In this document: positions 1 to 14,226 of the stretch, in pieces
Layout of the letters: every line of letters begins with the position of its first letter
How positions within the stretch are numbered: position 1 is the stretch's first letter
Source of the DNA: Eledone cirrhosa
Taxonomy: Eukaryota; Mollusca; Cephalopoda; Octopoda; Eledonidae
Assembly: GCA_964016885.1 (NCBI GenBank)
Contig: OZ024741.1
Span: 32,828,177-32,892,176, forward strand
Direction of reading: 5' to 3'
Length of the DNA stretch: 64,000 nt
The notes under the pieces: generated by a model
The model's input: the letters and a program-made list of their open reading frames with translations, nothing else
Databases searched by the model: none
What the model was told of the DNA's origin: nothing
Translations under genes and position numbers: made by a program

Positions 1-3000
1 ACTGTAAGACACATATATACTGTAAGACACATATATACTGTAAGACACATAGATATACTGTAAGACACATATATACTGTAAGACACATATATACTGTAAG
101 ACACATATATACTGTAAGACACATATATACTGTAAGACACATAGATACTGTAAGACACATATATATACTGTAAGACACATATATACTGTAAGACACATAT
201 ATACTGTAAGACACATATATATACTGTAAGACACATATATACTGTAAGACACATAGATACTGTAAGACACATATATATACTGTAAGACACATATATACTG
301 TAAGACACATCTATACTGTAAGACACATATATATACTGTAAGACACATATATACTGTAAGACACATATATACTGTAAGACACATATATACTGTAAGACAC
401 ATATATACTGTAAGACACATAGATACTGTAAGACACATATATATACTGTAAGACACATAGATACTGTAAGACACATAGATACTGTAAGACACATATATAT
501 ACTGTAAGACACATATATACTGTAAGACACATATATACTGTAAGACACATATATACTGTAAGACACATATATACTGTAAGACACATATATACTGTAAGAC
601 ACATATATATTGTAAGACACATATATACTGTAAGACACATATATACTGTAAGACACATATATACTGTAAGACAGATATATACTGTAAGACACATGTATAC
701 TGTAAGACACATATATACTGTAAGACACATATATACTGTAAGACACATATATACTGTAAGACACATATATATACTGTAAGACACATATATACTGTAAGAC
801 ACATATATATACTGTAAGACACATATATACTGTAAGACACATAGATATACTGTAAGACACATATATACTGTAAGACACATATATATACTGTAACACACAT
901 ATATACTGTAAGACACATATATACTGTAAGACACATATATATACTGTAAGACACATATATACTGTAAGACACATAGATATACTGTAAGACACATATATAC
1001 CGTAAGACACATATATACTGTAAGACACATATATACTGTAAGACACATACATACTGTAAGACACATAGATACTGTAAGAGACATATATATACTGTAAGAC
1101 ACATATATACTGTAAGACACATATATACTGTAAGACACATATATATACTGTAAGACACATATATACTGTAAGACACATAGATACTGTAAGACACATATAT
1201 ATATTGTAAGACACATATATACTGTAAGACACATCTATACTGTAAGACACATATATATACTGTATGACACATATATACTGTAAGACACATATATATACTG
1301 TAAGACACATATATACTGTAAGACACATATATACTGTAAGACACATATATACTGTAAGACACATATATACTGTAAGACACATAGATACTGTAAGACACAT
1401 ATATATACTGTAAGACACATAGATACTGTAAGACACATAGATACTGTAATACACATATATATACTGTAAGAAACATATATACTGTAAGACACACTTATAT
1501 ACTGTAAGACACATATATACTGTAAGACACATATATATACTGTAAGACACATATATACTGTAAGACACATATATACTGTAAGACACATATATACTGTAAG
1601 ACACATATATACTGTAAGAAACATATATATTGTAAGACACATATATACTGTAAGACACATATATACTGTAAGACACATATATACTGTAAGACACATATAT
1701 ATTGTAAGACACATATATACTGTAAGACACATATATACTGTAAGACACATATATATTGTAAGACACATATATACTGTAAGACACATATATACTGTAAGAC
1801 ACATATATATACTGTAAGACACATATATACTGTAAGACACATATATATATACTGTAAGACACATATAAACTGTAAGACACATATATACTGTAAGACACAT
1901 ATATATTGTAAGACACATATATACTGTAAGACACATATATACTGTAAGACACATATATATACTGTAAGACACATATATACTGTAAGACACATATATATAC
2001 TGTAAGACACATATATACTGTAAGACACATATATACTGTAAGACACATAGATACTGTAAGACATATATACTGTAAGACACATATATACTGTAAGACACAT
2101 ATATATACTGTAAGACACATATATACTGTAAGACACATATATACTGTAAGACACATAGATATACTGTAAGACACATATATACCGTAAGACACATATATAC
2201 TGCAAGACACATATATACTGTAAGACACATACATACTGTAAGACACATAGATACTGTAAGACACATATATATACTGTAATACACATATATACTGTAAGAC
2301 ACATATATACTGTAAGACACATATATATACTGTAAGACACATATATACTGTAAGACACATAGATACTGTAAGACACATATATATACTGTAAGACACATAT
2401 ATACTGTAAGGCACATCTATACTGTAAGACACATATATATACTGTAAGACACATATATACTGTAAGACACATATATATACTGTAAGACACATATATACGG
2501 TAAGACACATATATACTGTAAGACACATAGATACTGTAAGACACATATATATACTGTAAGACACGTAGATACTGTAAGACACATAGATACTGTAAGACAC
2601 ATATATATACTGTAAGACACATATATACTGTAAGACACATATATACTGTAACCCACATATATACTGTAAGACACATATATACTGTAAGACACATATATAT
2701 TGTAAGACACATATATACTGTAAGACACATATATACTGTAAGACACATATATACTGTAAGACAGATATATACTGTAAGACACATATATACTGTAAGACAC
2801 ATATATACTGTAAGACACATATATACTGTAAGACACATATATACTGTAAGACACATATATATACTGTAAGACACATATATACTGTAAGACACATAGATAT
2901 ACTGTAAGACACATATATACTGTAAGACACATATATATTGTAAGACACATATATATACTGTAAGACACATATATACTGTAAGACACAGATATACTGTAAG

Positions 3001-6000
3001 ACACATATATACTGTAAGACACATATATACTGTAAGACACATATATATACTGTAAGACACATATATACTGTAAGACACATATATACTGTAAGACACATAT
3101 ATATACTGTAAGACACATATATAGTGTAAGACACATAGATATACTGTAAGACACATATATACCGTAAGACACATATATACTGTAAGACACATATATACTG
3201 TAAGACACATACATACTGTAAGACACATAGATACTGTAAGACACATATATATACTGTAAGACACATATATACTGTAAGACACATATATACTGTAAGACAC
3301 ATATATATACTGTAAGACACATATATACTGTAAGACACATAGATACTGTAAGACACATATATATACTGTAAGACACATATATACTGTAAGACACATCTAT
3401 ACTGTAAGACACATATATATACTGTAAGACACATATATACTGTAAGACACATATATATACTGTAAGACACATATATACTGTAAGACACATATATACTGTA
3501 AGACACATAGATACTGTAAACACATATATATACTGTAAGACACATAGATACTGTAAGACACATAGATACTGTAAGACACATATATACTGTAAGACACATA
3601 TATACTGTAAGACACATATATATACTGTAAGACACATATATACTGTAAGACACATATATACTGTAAGACACATATATATACTGTAAGACACATATATACT
3701 GTAAGACACATAGATACTGTAAGACACATATATATACTATAAGACACATATATACTGTAAGACACATCTATACTGTAAGACACATATATATACTGTAAGA
3801 CACATATATACTGTAAGACACATATATATACTGTAAGACACATATATACTGTAAGACACATATATACTGTAAGACACATAGATACTGTAAGACACATATA
3901 TATACTGTAAGACACATAGATACTGTAAGACACATAGATACTGTAAGACACATATATATACTGTAAGACACATATATACTGTAAGACACATATATACTGT
4001 AAGACACATATATACTGTAAGACACATATATACTGTAAGACACATATATACTGTAAGACACATATATATTGTAAGACACATATATACTGTAAGACACATA
4101 TATACTGTAAGACACATATATACTGTAAGACAGATATATACTGTAAGACACATGTATACTGTAAGACACATATATACTGTAAGACACATATATACTGTAA
4201 GACACATATATACTGTAAGACACATATATATACTGTAAGACACATATATACTGTAAGACACATATATATACTGTAAGACACATATATACTGTAAGACACA
4301 TAGATATACTGTAAGACACATATATACTGTAAGACACATATATATACTGTAACACACATATATACTGTAAGACACATATATACTGTAAGACACATATATA
4401 TACTGTAAGACACATATATACTGTAAGACACATAGATATACTGTAAGACACATATATACCGTAAGACACATATATACTGTAAGACACATATATACTGTAA
4501 GACACATACATACTGTAAGACACATAGATACTGTAAGAGACATATATATACTGTAAGACACATATATACTGTAAGACACATATATACTGTAAGACACATA
4601 TATATACTGTAAGACACATATATACTGTAAGACACATAGATACTGTAAGACACATATATATATTGTAAGACACATATATACTGTAAGACACATCTATACT
4701 GTAAGACACATATATATACTGTATGACACATATATACTGTAAGACACATATATATACTGTAAGACACATATATACTGTAAGACACATATATACTGTAAGA
4801 CACATATATACTGTAAGACACATATATACTGTAAGACACATAGATACTGTAAGACACATATATATACTGTAAGACACATAGATACTGTAAGACACATAGA
4901 TACTGTAAGACACATATATATACTGTAAGAAACATATATACTGTAAGACACACATATATACTGTAAGACACATATATACTGTAAGACACATATATATACT
5001 GTAAGACACATATATACTGTAAGACACATATATACTGTAAGACACATATATACTGTAAGACACATATATACTGTAAGAAACATATATATTGTAAGACACA
5101 TATATACTGTAAGACACATATATACTGTAAGACACATATATACTGTAAGACACATATATATTGTAAGACACATATATACTGTAAGACACATATATACTGT
5201 AAGACACATATATATTGTAAGACACATATATACTGTAAGACACATATATACTGTAAGACACATATATATACTGTAAGACACATATATACTGTAAGACACA
5301 TATATATATACTGTAAGACACATATATACTGTAAGACACATAGATACTGTAAGACATATATACTGTAAGACACATATATACTGTAAGACACATATATATA
5401 CTGTAAGACACATATATACTGTAAGACACATATATACTGTAAGACACATAGATATACTGTAAGACACATATATACCGTAAGACACATATATACTGCAAGA
5501 CACATATATACTGTAAGACACATACATACTGTAAGACACATAGATACTGTAAGACACATATATATACTGTAAGACACATATATACTGTAAGACACATATA
5601 TACTGTAAGACACATATATATACTGTAAGACACATATATACTGTAAGACACATAGATACTGTAAGACACATATATATACTGTAAGACACATATATACTGT
5701 AAGGCACATCTATACTGTAAGACACATATATATACTGTAAGACACATATATACTGTAAGACACATATATATACTGTAAGACACATATATACGGTAAGACA
5801 CATATATACTGTAAGACACATAGATACTGTAAGACACATATATATACTGTAAGACACGTAGATACTGTAAGACACATAGATACTGTAAGACACATATATA
5901 TACTGTAAGACACATATATACTGTAAGACACATATATACTGTAAGACACATATATACTGTAAGACACATATATACTGTAAGACACATATATATTGTAAGA

Positions 6001-7200
6001 CACATATATACTGTAAGGACACATATATACTGTAAGACACATATATACTGTAAGACAGATATATACTGTAAGACACATATATACTGTAAGACACATATAT
6101 ACTGTAAGACACATATATACTGTAAGACACATATATACTGTAAGACACATATATATACTGTAAGACACATATATACTGTAAGACACATAGATATACTGTA
6201 AGACACATATATACTGTAAGACACATATATATTGTAAGACACATATATATACTGTAAGACACATATATACTGTAAGACACATAGATATACTCTAAGACAC
6301 ATATATACTGTAAGACACATATATACTGTAAGACACATATATATACTGTAAGACACATATATACTGTAAGACACATATATATTGTAAGACACATATATAT
6401 ACTGTAAGACACATATATAGTGTAAGACACATAGATATACTGTAAGACACATATATACCGTAAGACACATATATACTGTAAGACACATATATACTGTAAG
6501 ACACATACATACTGTAAGACACATAGATACTGTAAGACACATATATATACTGTAAGACACATATATACTGTAAGACACATATATACTGTAAGACACATAT
6601 ATATACTGTAAGACACATATATACTGTAAGACACATAGATACTGTAAGACACATATATATACTGTAAGACACATATATACTGTAAGACACATCTATACTG
6701 TAAGACACATATATATACTGTAAGACACATATATACTGTAAGACACATATATATACTGTAAGGACACATATATACTGTAAGACACATATATACTGTAAGA
6801 CACATAGATACTGTAAACACATATATATACTGTAAGACACATAGATACTGTAAGACACATAGATACTGTAAGACACATATATACTGTAAGACACATATAT
6901 ACTGTAAGACACATATATACTGTAAGACACATATATACTGTAAGGACACATATATACTGTAAGACACATATATATTGTAAGACACATATATACTGTAAGA
7001 CACATATATACTGTAAGACACATATATACTGTAAGACACATATATACTGTAAGACACATATATACTGTAAGACACATATATACTGTAAGACACATATATA
7101 TTGTAAGACACATATATACTGTAAGACACATATATACTGTAAGACAGATATATACTGTAAGACACATATATACTATAAGACACATATATACTGTAAGACA
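1..7200 (-). repeat. A-type satellite block, reverse orientation
   Basis: Monomers here are the same A-type variants that build the 3.46 kb higher-order repeat on the right. TAG landmarks are spaced 1182, 980, 371, 926, 1016 and 983 bp, matching the 1182/980/371/926 rhythm of the copies at 36.9-45.1 kb. The B-type marker AGACATATATATACTG is essentially absent below about 7.26 kb. The part from 1 to 3767 is a nearly complete HOR copy cut by the window start. Confidence 0.85.
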
Positions 7201-10200
7201 CATATATATACTGTAAGACACATATATACTGTAAGACACGTATATACTGTAAGACACATATATACTGTAAGACATATATATACTGTAAGACACATATATA
7301 CTGTAAGACACATAGATACTGTAAGACAGATATATACTGTAAGACACATATATACTGTAAGACACATATATATACTGTAAGACACATATATACTGTAAGA
7401 CACATATATACTGTAAGACACATATATATACTGTAAGACACATATATACTGTAAGACACATATATATACTGTAACACACATATATACTGTAAGACACGTA
7501 TATACTGTAAGACACATATATACTGTAAGACATATATATACTGTAAGACACGTATATACTGTAAGACACATATATACTGTAAGACACATATATACTGTAA
7601 GACACATATATACTGTAAGACACATATATACTGTAAGACACATATATACTGTAAGACACATATATATATACTGTAAGACACATATATACTGTAAGACATA
7701 TATATACTGTAAGACACATATATACTCTAAGACACATATATACTGTAAGACATATATATACTGGAAGACACATATATACTGTAAGACACATATATACTGT
7801 AAGACATATATATACTGGAAGACACATATATACTGTAAGACACATAGATACTGTAAGACACATATATACTGTAAGACACATATATACTGTAAGACACATA
7901 TATACTGTAAGACATATATATACTGGAAGACACATATATACTGTAAGACACATATATACTGTAAGACATATATATACTGTAAGACACATATATACTGTAA
8001 GACCATATATATACTGTAAGACATATATATACTGTAAGACACATATATACTGTAAGACACATATATACTGTAAGACACATATATACTGTAAGACACATAT
8101 ATACTGTAAGACAGATATATACTGTAAGACACATATATACTATAAGACACATATATACTGTAAGACACATATATATACTGTAAGACACATATATACTGTA
8201 AGACACGTACATACTGTAAGACACATATATACTGTAAGACATATATATACTGTAAGACACATATATACTGTAAGACACATAGATACTGTAAGACAGATAT
8301 ATACTGTAGACACATATATACTGTAAGACACATATATATACTGTAAGACACATATATACTGTAAGACACATATATATACTGTAACACACATATATACTGT
8401 AAGACACGTATATACTGTAAGACACATATATACTGTAAGACATATATATACTGTAAGACACGTATATACTGTAAGACACATATATACTGTAAGACACATA
8501 TATACTGTAAGACACATATATACTGTAAGATACATATATACTGTAAGACACATATATACTGTAAGACACATATATATATACTGTAAGACACATATATACT
8601 GTAAGACATATATATACTGTAAGACACATATATACTCTAAGACACATATATACTGTAAGACATATATATACTGGAAGACACATATATACTGTAAGACACA
8701 TATATACTGTAAGACATATATATACTGGAAGACACATATATACTGTAAGACACATAGATACTGTAAGACACCATATATACTGTAAGACACATATATACTG
8801 TAAGACACATATATACTGTAAGACATATATATACTGGAAGACACATATATACTGTAAGACACATATATACTGTAAGACATATATATACTGTAAGACACAT
8901 ATATACTGTAAGACATATATATACTGTAAGACATATATATACTGTAAGACACATATATACTGTAAGACACATATATACTGTAAGACACATATATACTGTA
9001 AGACACATATATATACTGTAAGACACATATATACTGTAAGACACATAGATACTGCAAGACACATATATACTGTAAGACACATATATACTGTAAGACACAT
9101 ATATACTGTTAGACACATATATACTGTAAGACACATATATATTGTAAGACACATATATACTGTAAGACACATATATACTGTAAGACACATATATATACTG
9201 TAAGACACATATATACTGTAAGACACATATATATACTGTAAGACACATATATACTGTAAGACACATATATACTGTAAGACACATATATACTGTAAGACAC
9301 ATATATACTGTAAGACACATATATATACTGTAAGACACATATATACTGTAAGACACACATATATACTGTAAGACACATATATACTGTAAGACACATATAT
9401 ATACTGTAAGACACATATATACTGTAAGACACATATATACTGTAAGACACATATATACTGTAAGACACATATATACTGTAAGAAACATATATATTGTAAG
9501 ACACATATATACTGTAAGACACATATATACTGTAAGACACATATATACTGTAAGACACATATATATTGTAAGACACATATATACTGTAAGACACATATAT
9601 ACTGTAAGACACATATATATTGTAAGACACATATATACTGTAAGACACATATATACTGTAAGACACATATATATACTGTAAGACACATATATACTGTAAG
9701 ACACATATATATATACTGTAAGACACATATATACTGTAAGACACATATATACTGTAAGACACATATATATTGTAAGACACATATATACTGTAAGACACAT
9801 ATATACTGTAAGACACATATATATACTGTAAGACACATATATACTGTAAGACACATATATATACTGTAAGACACAAATATACTGTAAGACACATATATAC
9901 TGTAAGACACATAGATACTGTAAGACATATATACTGTAAGACACATATATACTGTAAGACACATATATATACTGTAAGACACATATATACTGTAAGACAC
10001 ATATATACTGTAAGACACATAGATATACTGTAAGACACATATATACCGTCAGACACATATATACTGTAAGACACATATATACTGTAAGACACATACATAC
10101 TGTAAGACACATAGATACTGTAAGACACATATATATACTGTAAGACACATATATACTGTAAGGACACATATATACTGTAAGACACATATATATACTGTAA

Positions 10201-13200
10201 GACACATATATACTGTAAGACACATAGATACTGTAAGACACATATATATACTGTAAGACACATATATACTGTAAGACACATCTATACTGTAAGACACATA
10301 TATATACTGTAAGACACATATATACTGTAAGACACATATATATACTGTAAGACACATAGTAAGACACATATATACTGTAAGACACATAGATACTGTAAGA
10401 CACATATATATACTGTAAGACACATAGATACTGTAAGACACATAGATACTGTAAGACACATATATATACTGTAAGACACATATATACTGTAAGACACATA
10501 TATACTGTAAGACACATATATACTGTAAGACACATATATACTGTAAGACACATATATACTGTAAGACACATATATATTGTAAGACACATATATACTGTAA
10601 GACACATATATACTGTAAGACACATATATACTGTAAGACAGATATATACTGTAAGACACATATATACTGTAAGAGACATATATACTGTAAGACAAATATA
10701 TACTGTAAGACACATATATACTATAAGACACATATATACTGTAAGACACATATATATACTGTAAGACACATATATACTGTAATACACGTATATACTGTAA
10801 GACACATATATACTGTAAGACATATATATACTGTAAGACACATATATACTGTAAGACACATAGATACTGTAAGACAGATATATACTGTAAGACACATATA
10901 TACTGTAAGACACATAAATATACTGTAAGACACATATATACTGTAAGACACATATATACTGTAAGACACATATATATACTGTAAGACACATATATACTGT
11001 AAGACACATATATATACTGTAAGGCACATATATACTGTAAGACACATATATACTGTAAGACACATATATACTGTAAGACACGTATATACTGTAAGACACA
11101 TATATATACTGTAAGACACATATATACTGTAAGACACATAGATACTGTAAGACACATCTATACTGTAAGACACATATATATACTGTAAGACACATATATA
11201 CTGTAAGACACATATATACTGTAAGACACATATATACTGTAAGACACATATATATACTGTAAGACACATATATACTGTAAGCCACATATATACTTTAAGA
11301 CACATATATACTGTAAGACACATAGATACTGTAAGACACATATATACTGTAAGACACATATATATACTGTAAGACCCATATATAATGTAAGACACATAGA
11401 TACTGTAAGACACATATATACTGTAAGACACATATATATACTGTAAGACACATATATACTGTAAAACACATATATACTGTAAGACACATATATACTGTAA
11501 GACACATATATACTGTAAGACACATATATATACTGTAAGACACAATATATACTGTAAGACACATAGATAATGTAAGACACATATATAATGTAAGACACAT
11601 ATATACTGTAAGACATATATATACTGGAAGACACATATATACTGTAAGACACATCTATACTGTAAGACACATATATATACTGTAAGATTCATATACTGTA
11701 AGACACATATATATACTGTAAGACACATATATACTGTAAGACACATATATACTGTAAGACACATCTATACTGTAAGACACATATATATACTGTAAGACAC
11801 ATATATACTGTAAGACACATATATATACTGTAAGACACATATATACTGTAAGACACATCTATACTGTAAGACACTATATATACTGTAAGACACATATATA
11901 CTGTAAGACACATAGATACTGTAAGACACATCTATACTGTAAGACACATATATATACTGTAAGACACATATATACTGTAAGACACATATATACTGTAAGA
12001 AACGTATATACGCTAAGACACATATATACTGTAAGACACATATATATACTGTAAGACACATATATACTGTAATACACATCTATACTGTAAGACACATTAT
12101 ATACTGTAAGACACATATATACTGTAAGACATATATATACTGGAAGACACATATATATACTGTAAGACACATATATACTGTAAGACACATCTATACTGTA
12201 AGACACATAGATACTGTAAGACACATATATACTGTAAGACACATATACTGTAAGACATATATATACTGTAAGACACATATATACTGTAAGACACATATAT
12301 ACTGTAAGACACATATATACTGTAAGACACATAGATACTGTAAGACACATATATACTGTAAGACACATATATACTGGAAGACACATATATACTGTAAGAC
12401 ACATATATACTGTAAGACACATATATTGTAAGACACATATATACTGTAAGACACATATATATACTGTAAGACACATATATACTGTAAGACACATATATAC
12501 TGTAAGACACATATATACTGTAAGACACTATATATACTGTAAGACACATATATACTGTAAGACACATATATATAGTAAGACACATTATACTGTAAGACAC
12601 ATATATTACTGTAAGACACATATATTACTGTAAGACACATATATACTGTAAGACACATATATACTGTAAGACACATAGATACTGTAAGACACATATATAC
12701 TGTAAGACACATATATACTGTAAGACACATATATACTGTAAGACACATATATACTGTAAGACACATATATACTGTAAGACACATATATACTGTAAGACAC
12801 ATATATACTGTAAGACACATATATACTGTAAGACACATATATACTGTAAGACACATAGAATTACTGTAAGACACATATATACTGTAAGACACATATATAC
12901 TGTAGGACACATATATACTTGTAAGACACATATATACTGTAAGACACATAGATACTGTAAGACACATAGATACTGTAAGACACATATATATACTGTAAGA
13001 CACATAGATACTGTAAGACACATATATACTGTAAGACACATATATACTGTAAGACACATATATACTGTAAGACACATATATTTACTGTAAGACACATATA
13101 TACTGTAAGACACGTACATACTGTAAGACACATATATACTGTAAGACTATATATACTGTAAGACACATATATACTGTAAGACACATAGATACTGTAAGAC

Positions 13201-14223
13201 AGATATATACTGTAAGACACATATATACTGTAAGACACATATATATACTGTAAGACACATATATACTGTAAGACACATATATATACTGTAACACACATAT
13301 ATACTGTAAGACACGTATATACTGTAAGACACATATATACTGTAAGACATATATATACTGTAAGACACGTATATACTGTAAGACACATATATACTGTAAG
13401 ACACATATATACTGTAAGACACATATATACTGTAAGATACATATATACTGTAAGACACATATATACTGTAAGACACATATATATACTGTAAGACACATAT
13501 ATACTGTAAGACATATATATACTGTAAGACACATATATACTCTAAGACACATATATACTGTAAGACATATATATACTGGAAGACACATATATACTGTAAG
13601 ACACATATATACTGTAAGACATATATATACTGGAAGACACATATATACTGTAAGACACATAGATACTGTAAGACACATATATACTGTAAGACACATATAT
13701 ACTGTAAGACACATATATACTGTAAGACATATATATACTGGAAGACACATATATACTGTAAGACACATATATACTGTAAGACATATATATACTGTAAGAC
13801 ACATATATACTGTAAGACATATATATACTGTAAGACATATATATACTGTAGAATATACTGTAAGACACATATATACTGTAAGACACATATATACTGTAAG
13901 ACACATATATATACTGTAAGACACATATATACTGTAAGACACATAGATACTGCAAGACACATATATACTGTAAGACACATATATACTGTAAGACACATAT
14001 ATACTGTTAGACACATATATACTGTAAGACACATATATATTGTAAGACACATATATACTGTAAGACACATATATACTGTAAGACACATATATATACTGTA
14101 AGACACATATATACTGTAAGACACATATATATACTGTAAGACACATATATACTGTAAGACACATATATACTGTAAGACACATATATACTGTAAGACACAT
14201 ATATACTGTAAGACACATATATA
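7200..14223 (-). repeat. B-type satellite block, reverse orientation
   Basis: Defined by frequent AGACATATATATACTG (an AC replaced by AT relative to the consensus), TACTGGAAGAC, ACGTATAT and ACAGATAT variants. A 910-bp direct period is visible, for example between reading-frame anchors at 7717 and 8627, mirroring 20754 and 19844 on the right. The segment 11.2-13.1 kb has more irregular units (ATATAATG, AGATTCATA, CCACATAT) than the rest. Single-base indels absent from the mirror arm are common. Confidence 0.85.
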
Positions 14224-14226
14224 CTG
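14224..14226. other. Strand-switch point: centre of the inverted repeat
   Basis: The array orientation flips here within a single monomer. Local sequence is CATATATACTGTATATATG: the left flank GACACATATATA and right flank TATATATGTGTC are exact reverse complements, separated only by CTG. The symmetry continues outward through CTGTAA / TTACAG and the neighbouring monomers. The first 210 bases of reading frame on each side (14007-14216 minus, 14234-14443 plus) translate identically. A spacer this short is expected of a fold-back (snap-back) event, a hairpin-templated palindrome or a chimeric read. Confidence 0.95.

Larger units (their letters stand above)
1..14223 (-). repeat. Left arm of giant inverted repeat (array in reverse orientation)
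   Basis: Throughout this arm the + strand reads ACTGTAAGACACATATAT, the complement of the unit to the right of 14226. Mirroring about 14225 (p to 28450-p) places its landmarks onto right-arm landmarks with a drift of only 0-26 bp. TAG-creating TATAGATG variants at 1234, 2416, 3396, 3767, 4693, 5709 and 6692 correspond to 27241, 26059, 25075, 24704, 23776, 22758 and 21776. Rare variants are shared too: TGTAGGACAC near 12905 with GTGTCCTACAG near 15549, AGATTCATA near 11696 with ATGAATCTT near 16778, and the short unit GTAAACAC near 6814 and 3517 with GTGTTTACAG near 21650 and 24952. The arm is truncated by the window start, so its real length is unknown. Confidence 0.93.

Noticed and set aside
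311..14218. Numerous overlapping minus-strand frames in the left arm
   Set aside because: They are mirror images of plus-strand frames on the right arm (for example 14007-14216 minus equals 14234-14443 plus) and share the same arithmetic origin. Strand follows satellite orientation, not gene direction.
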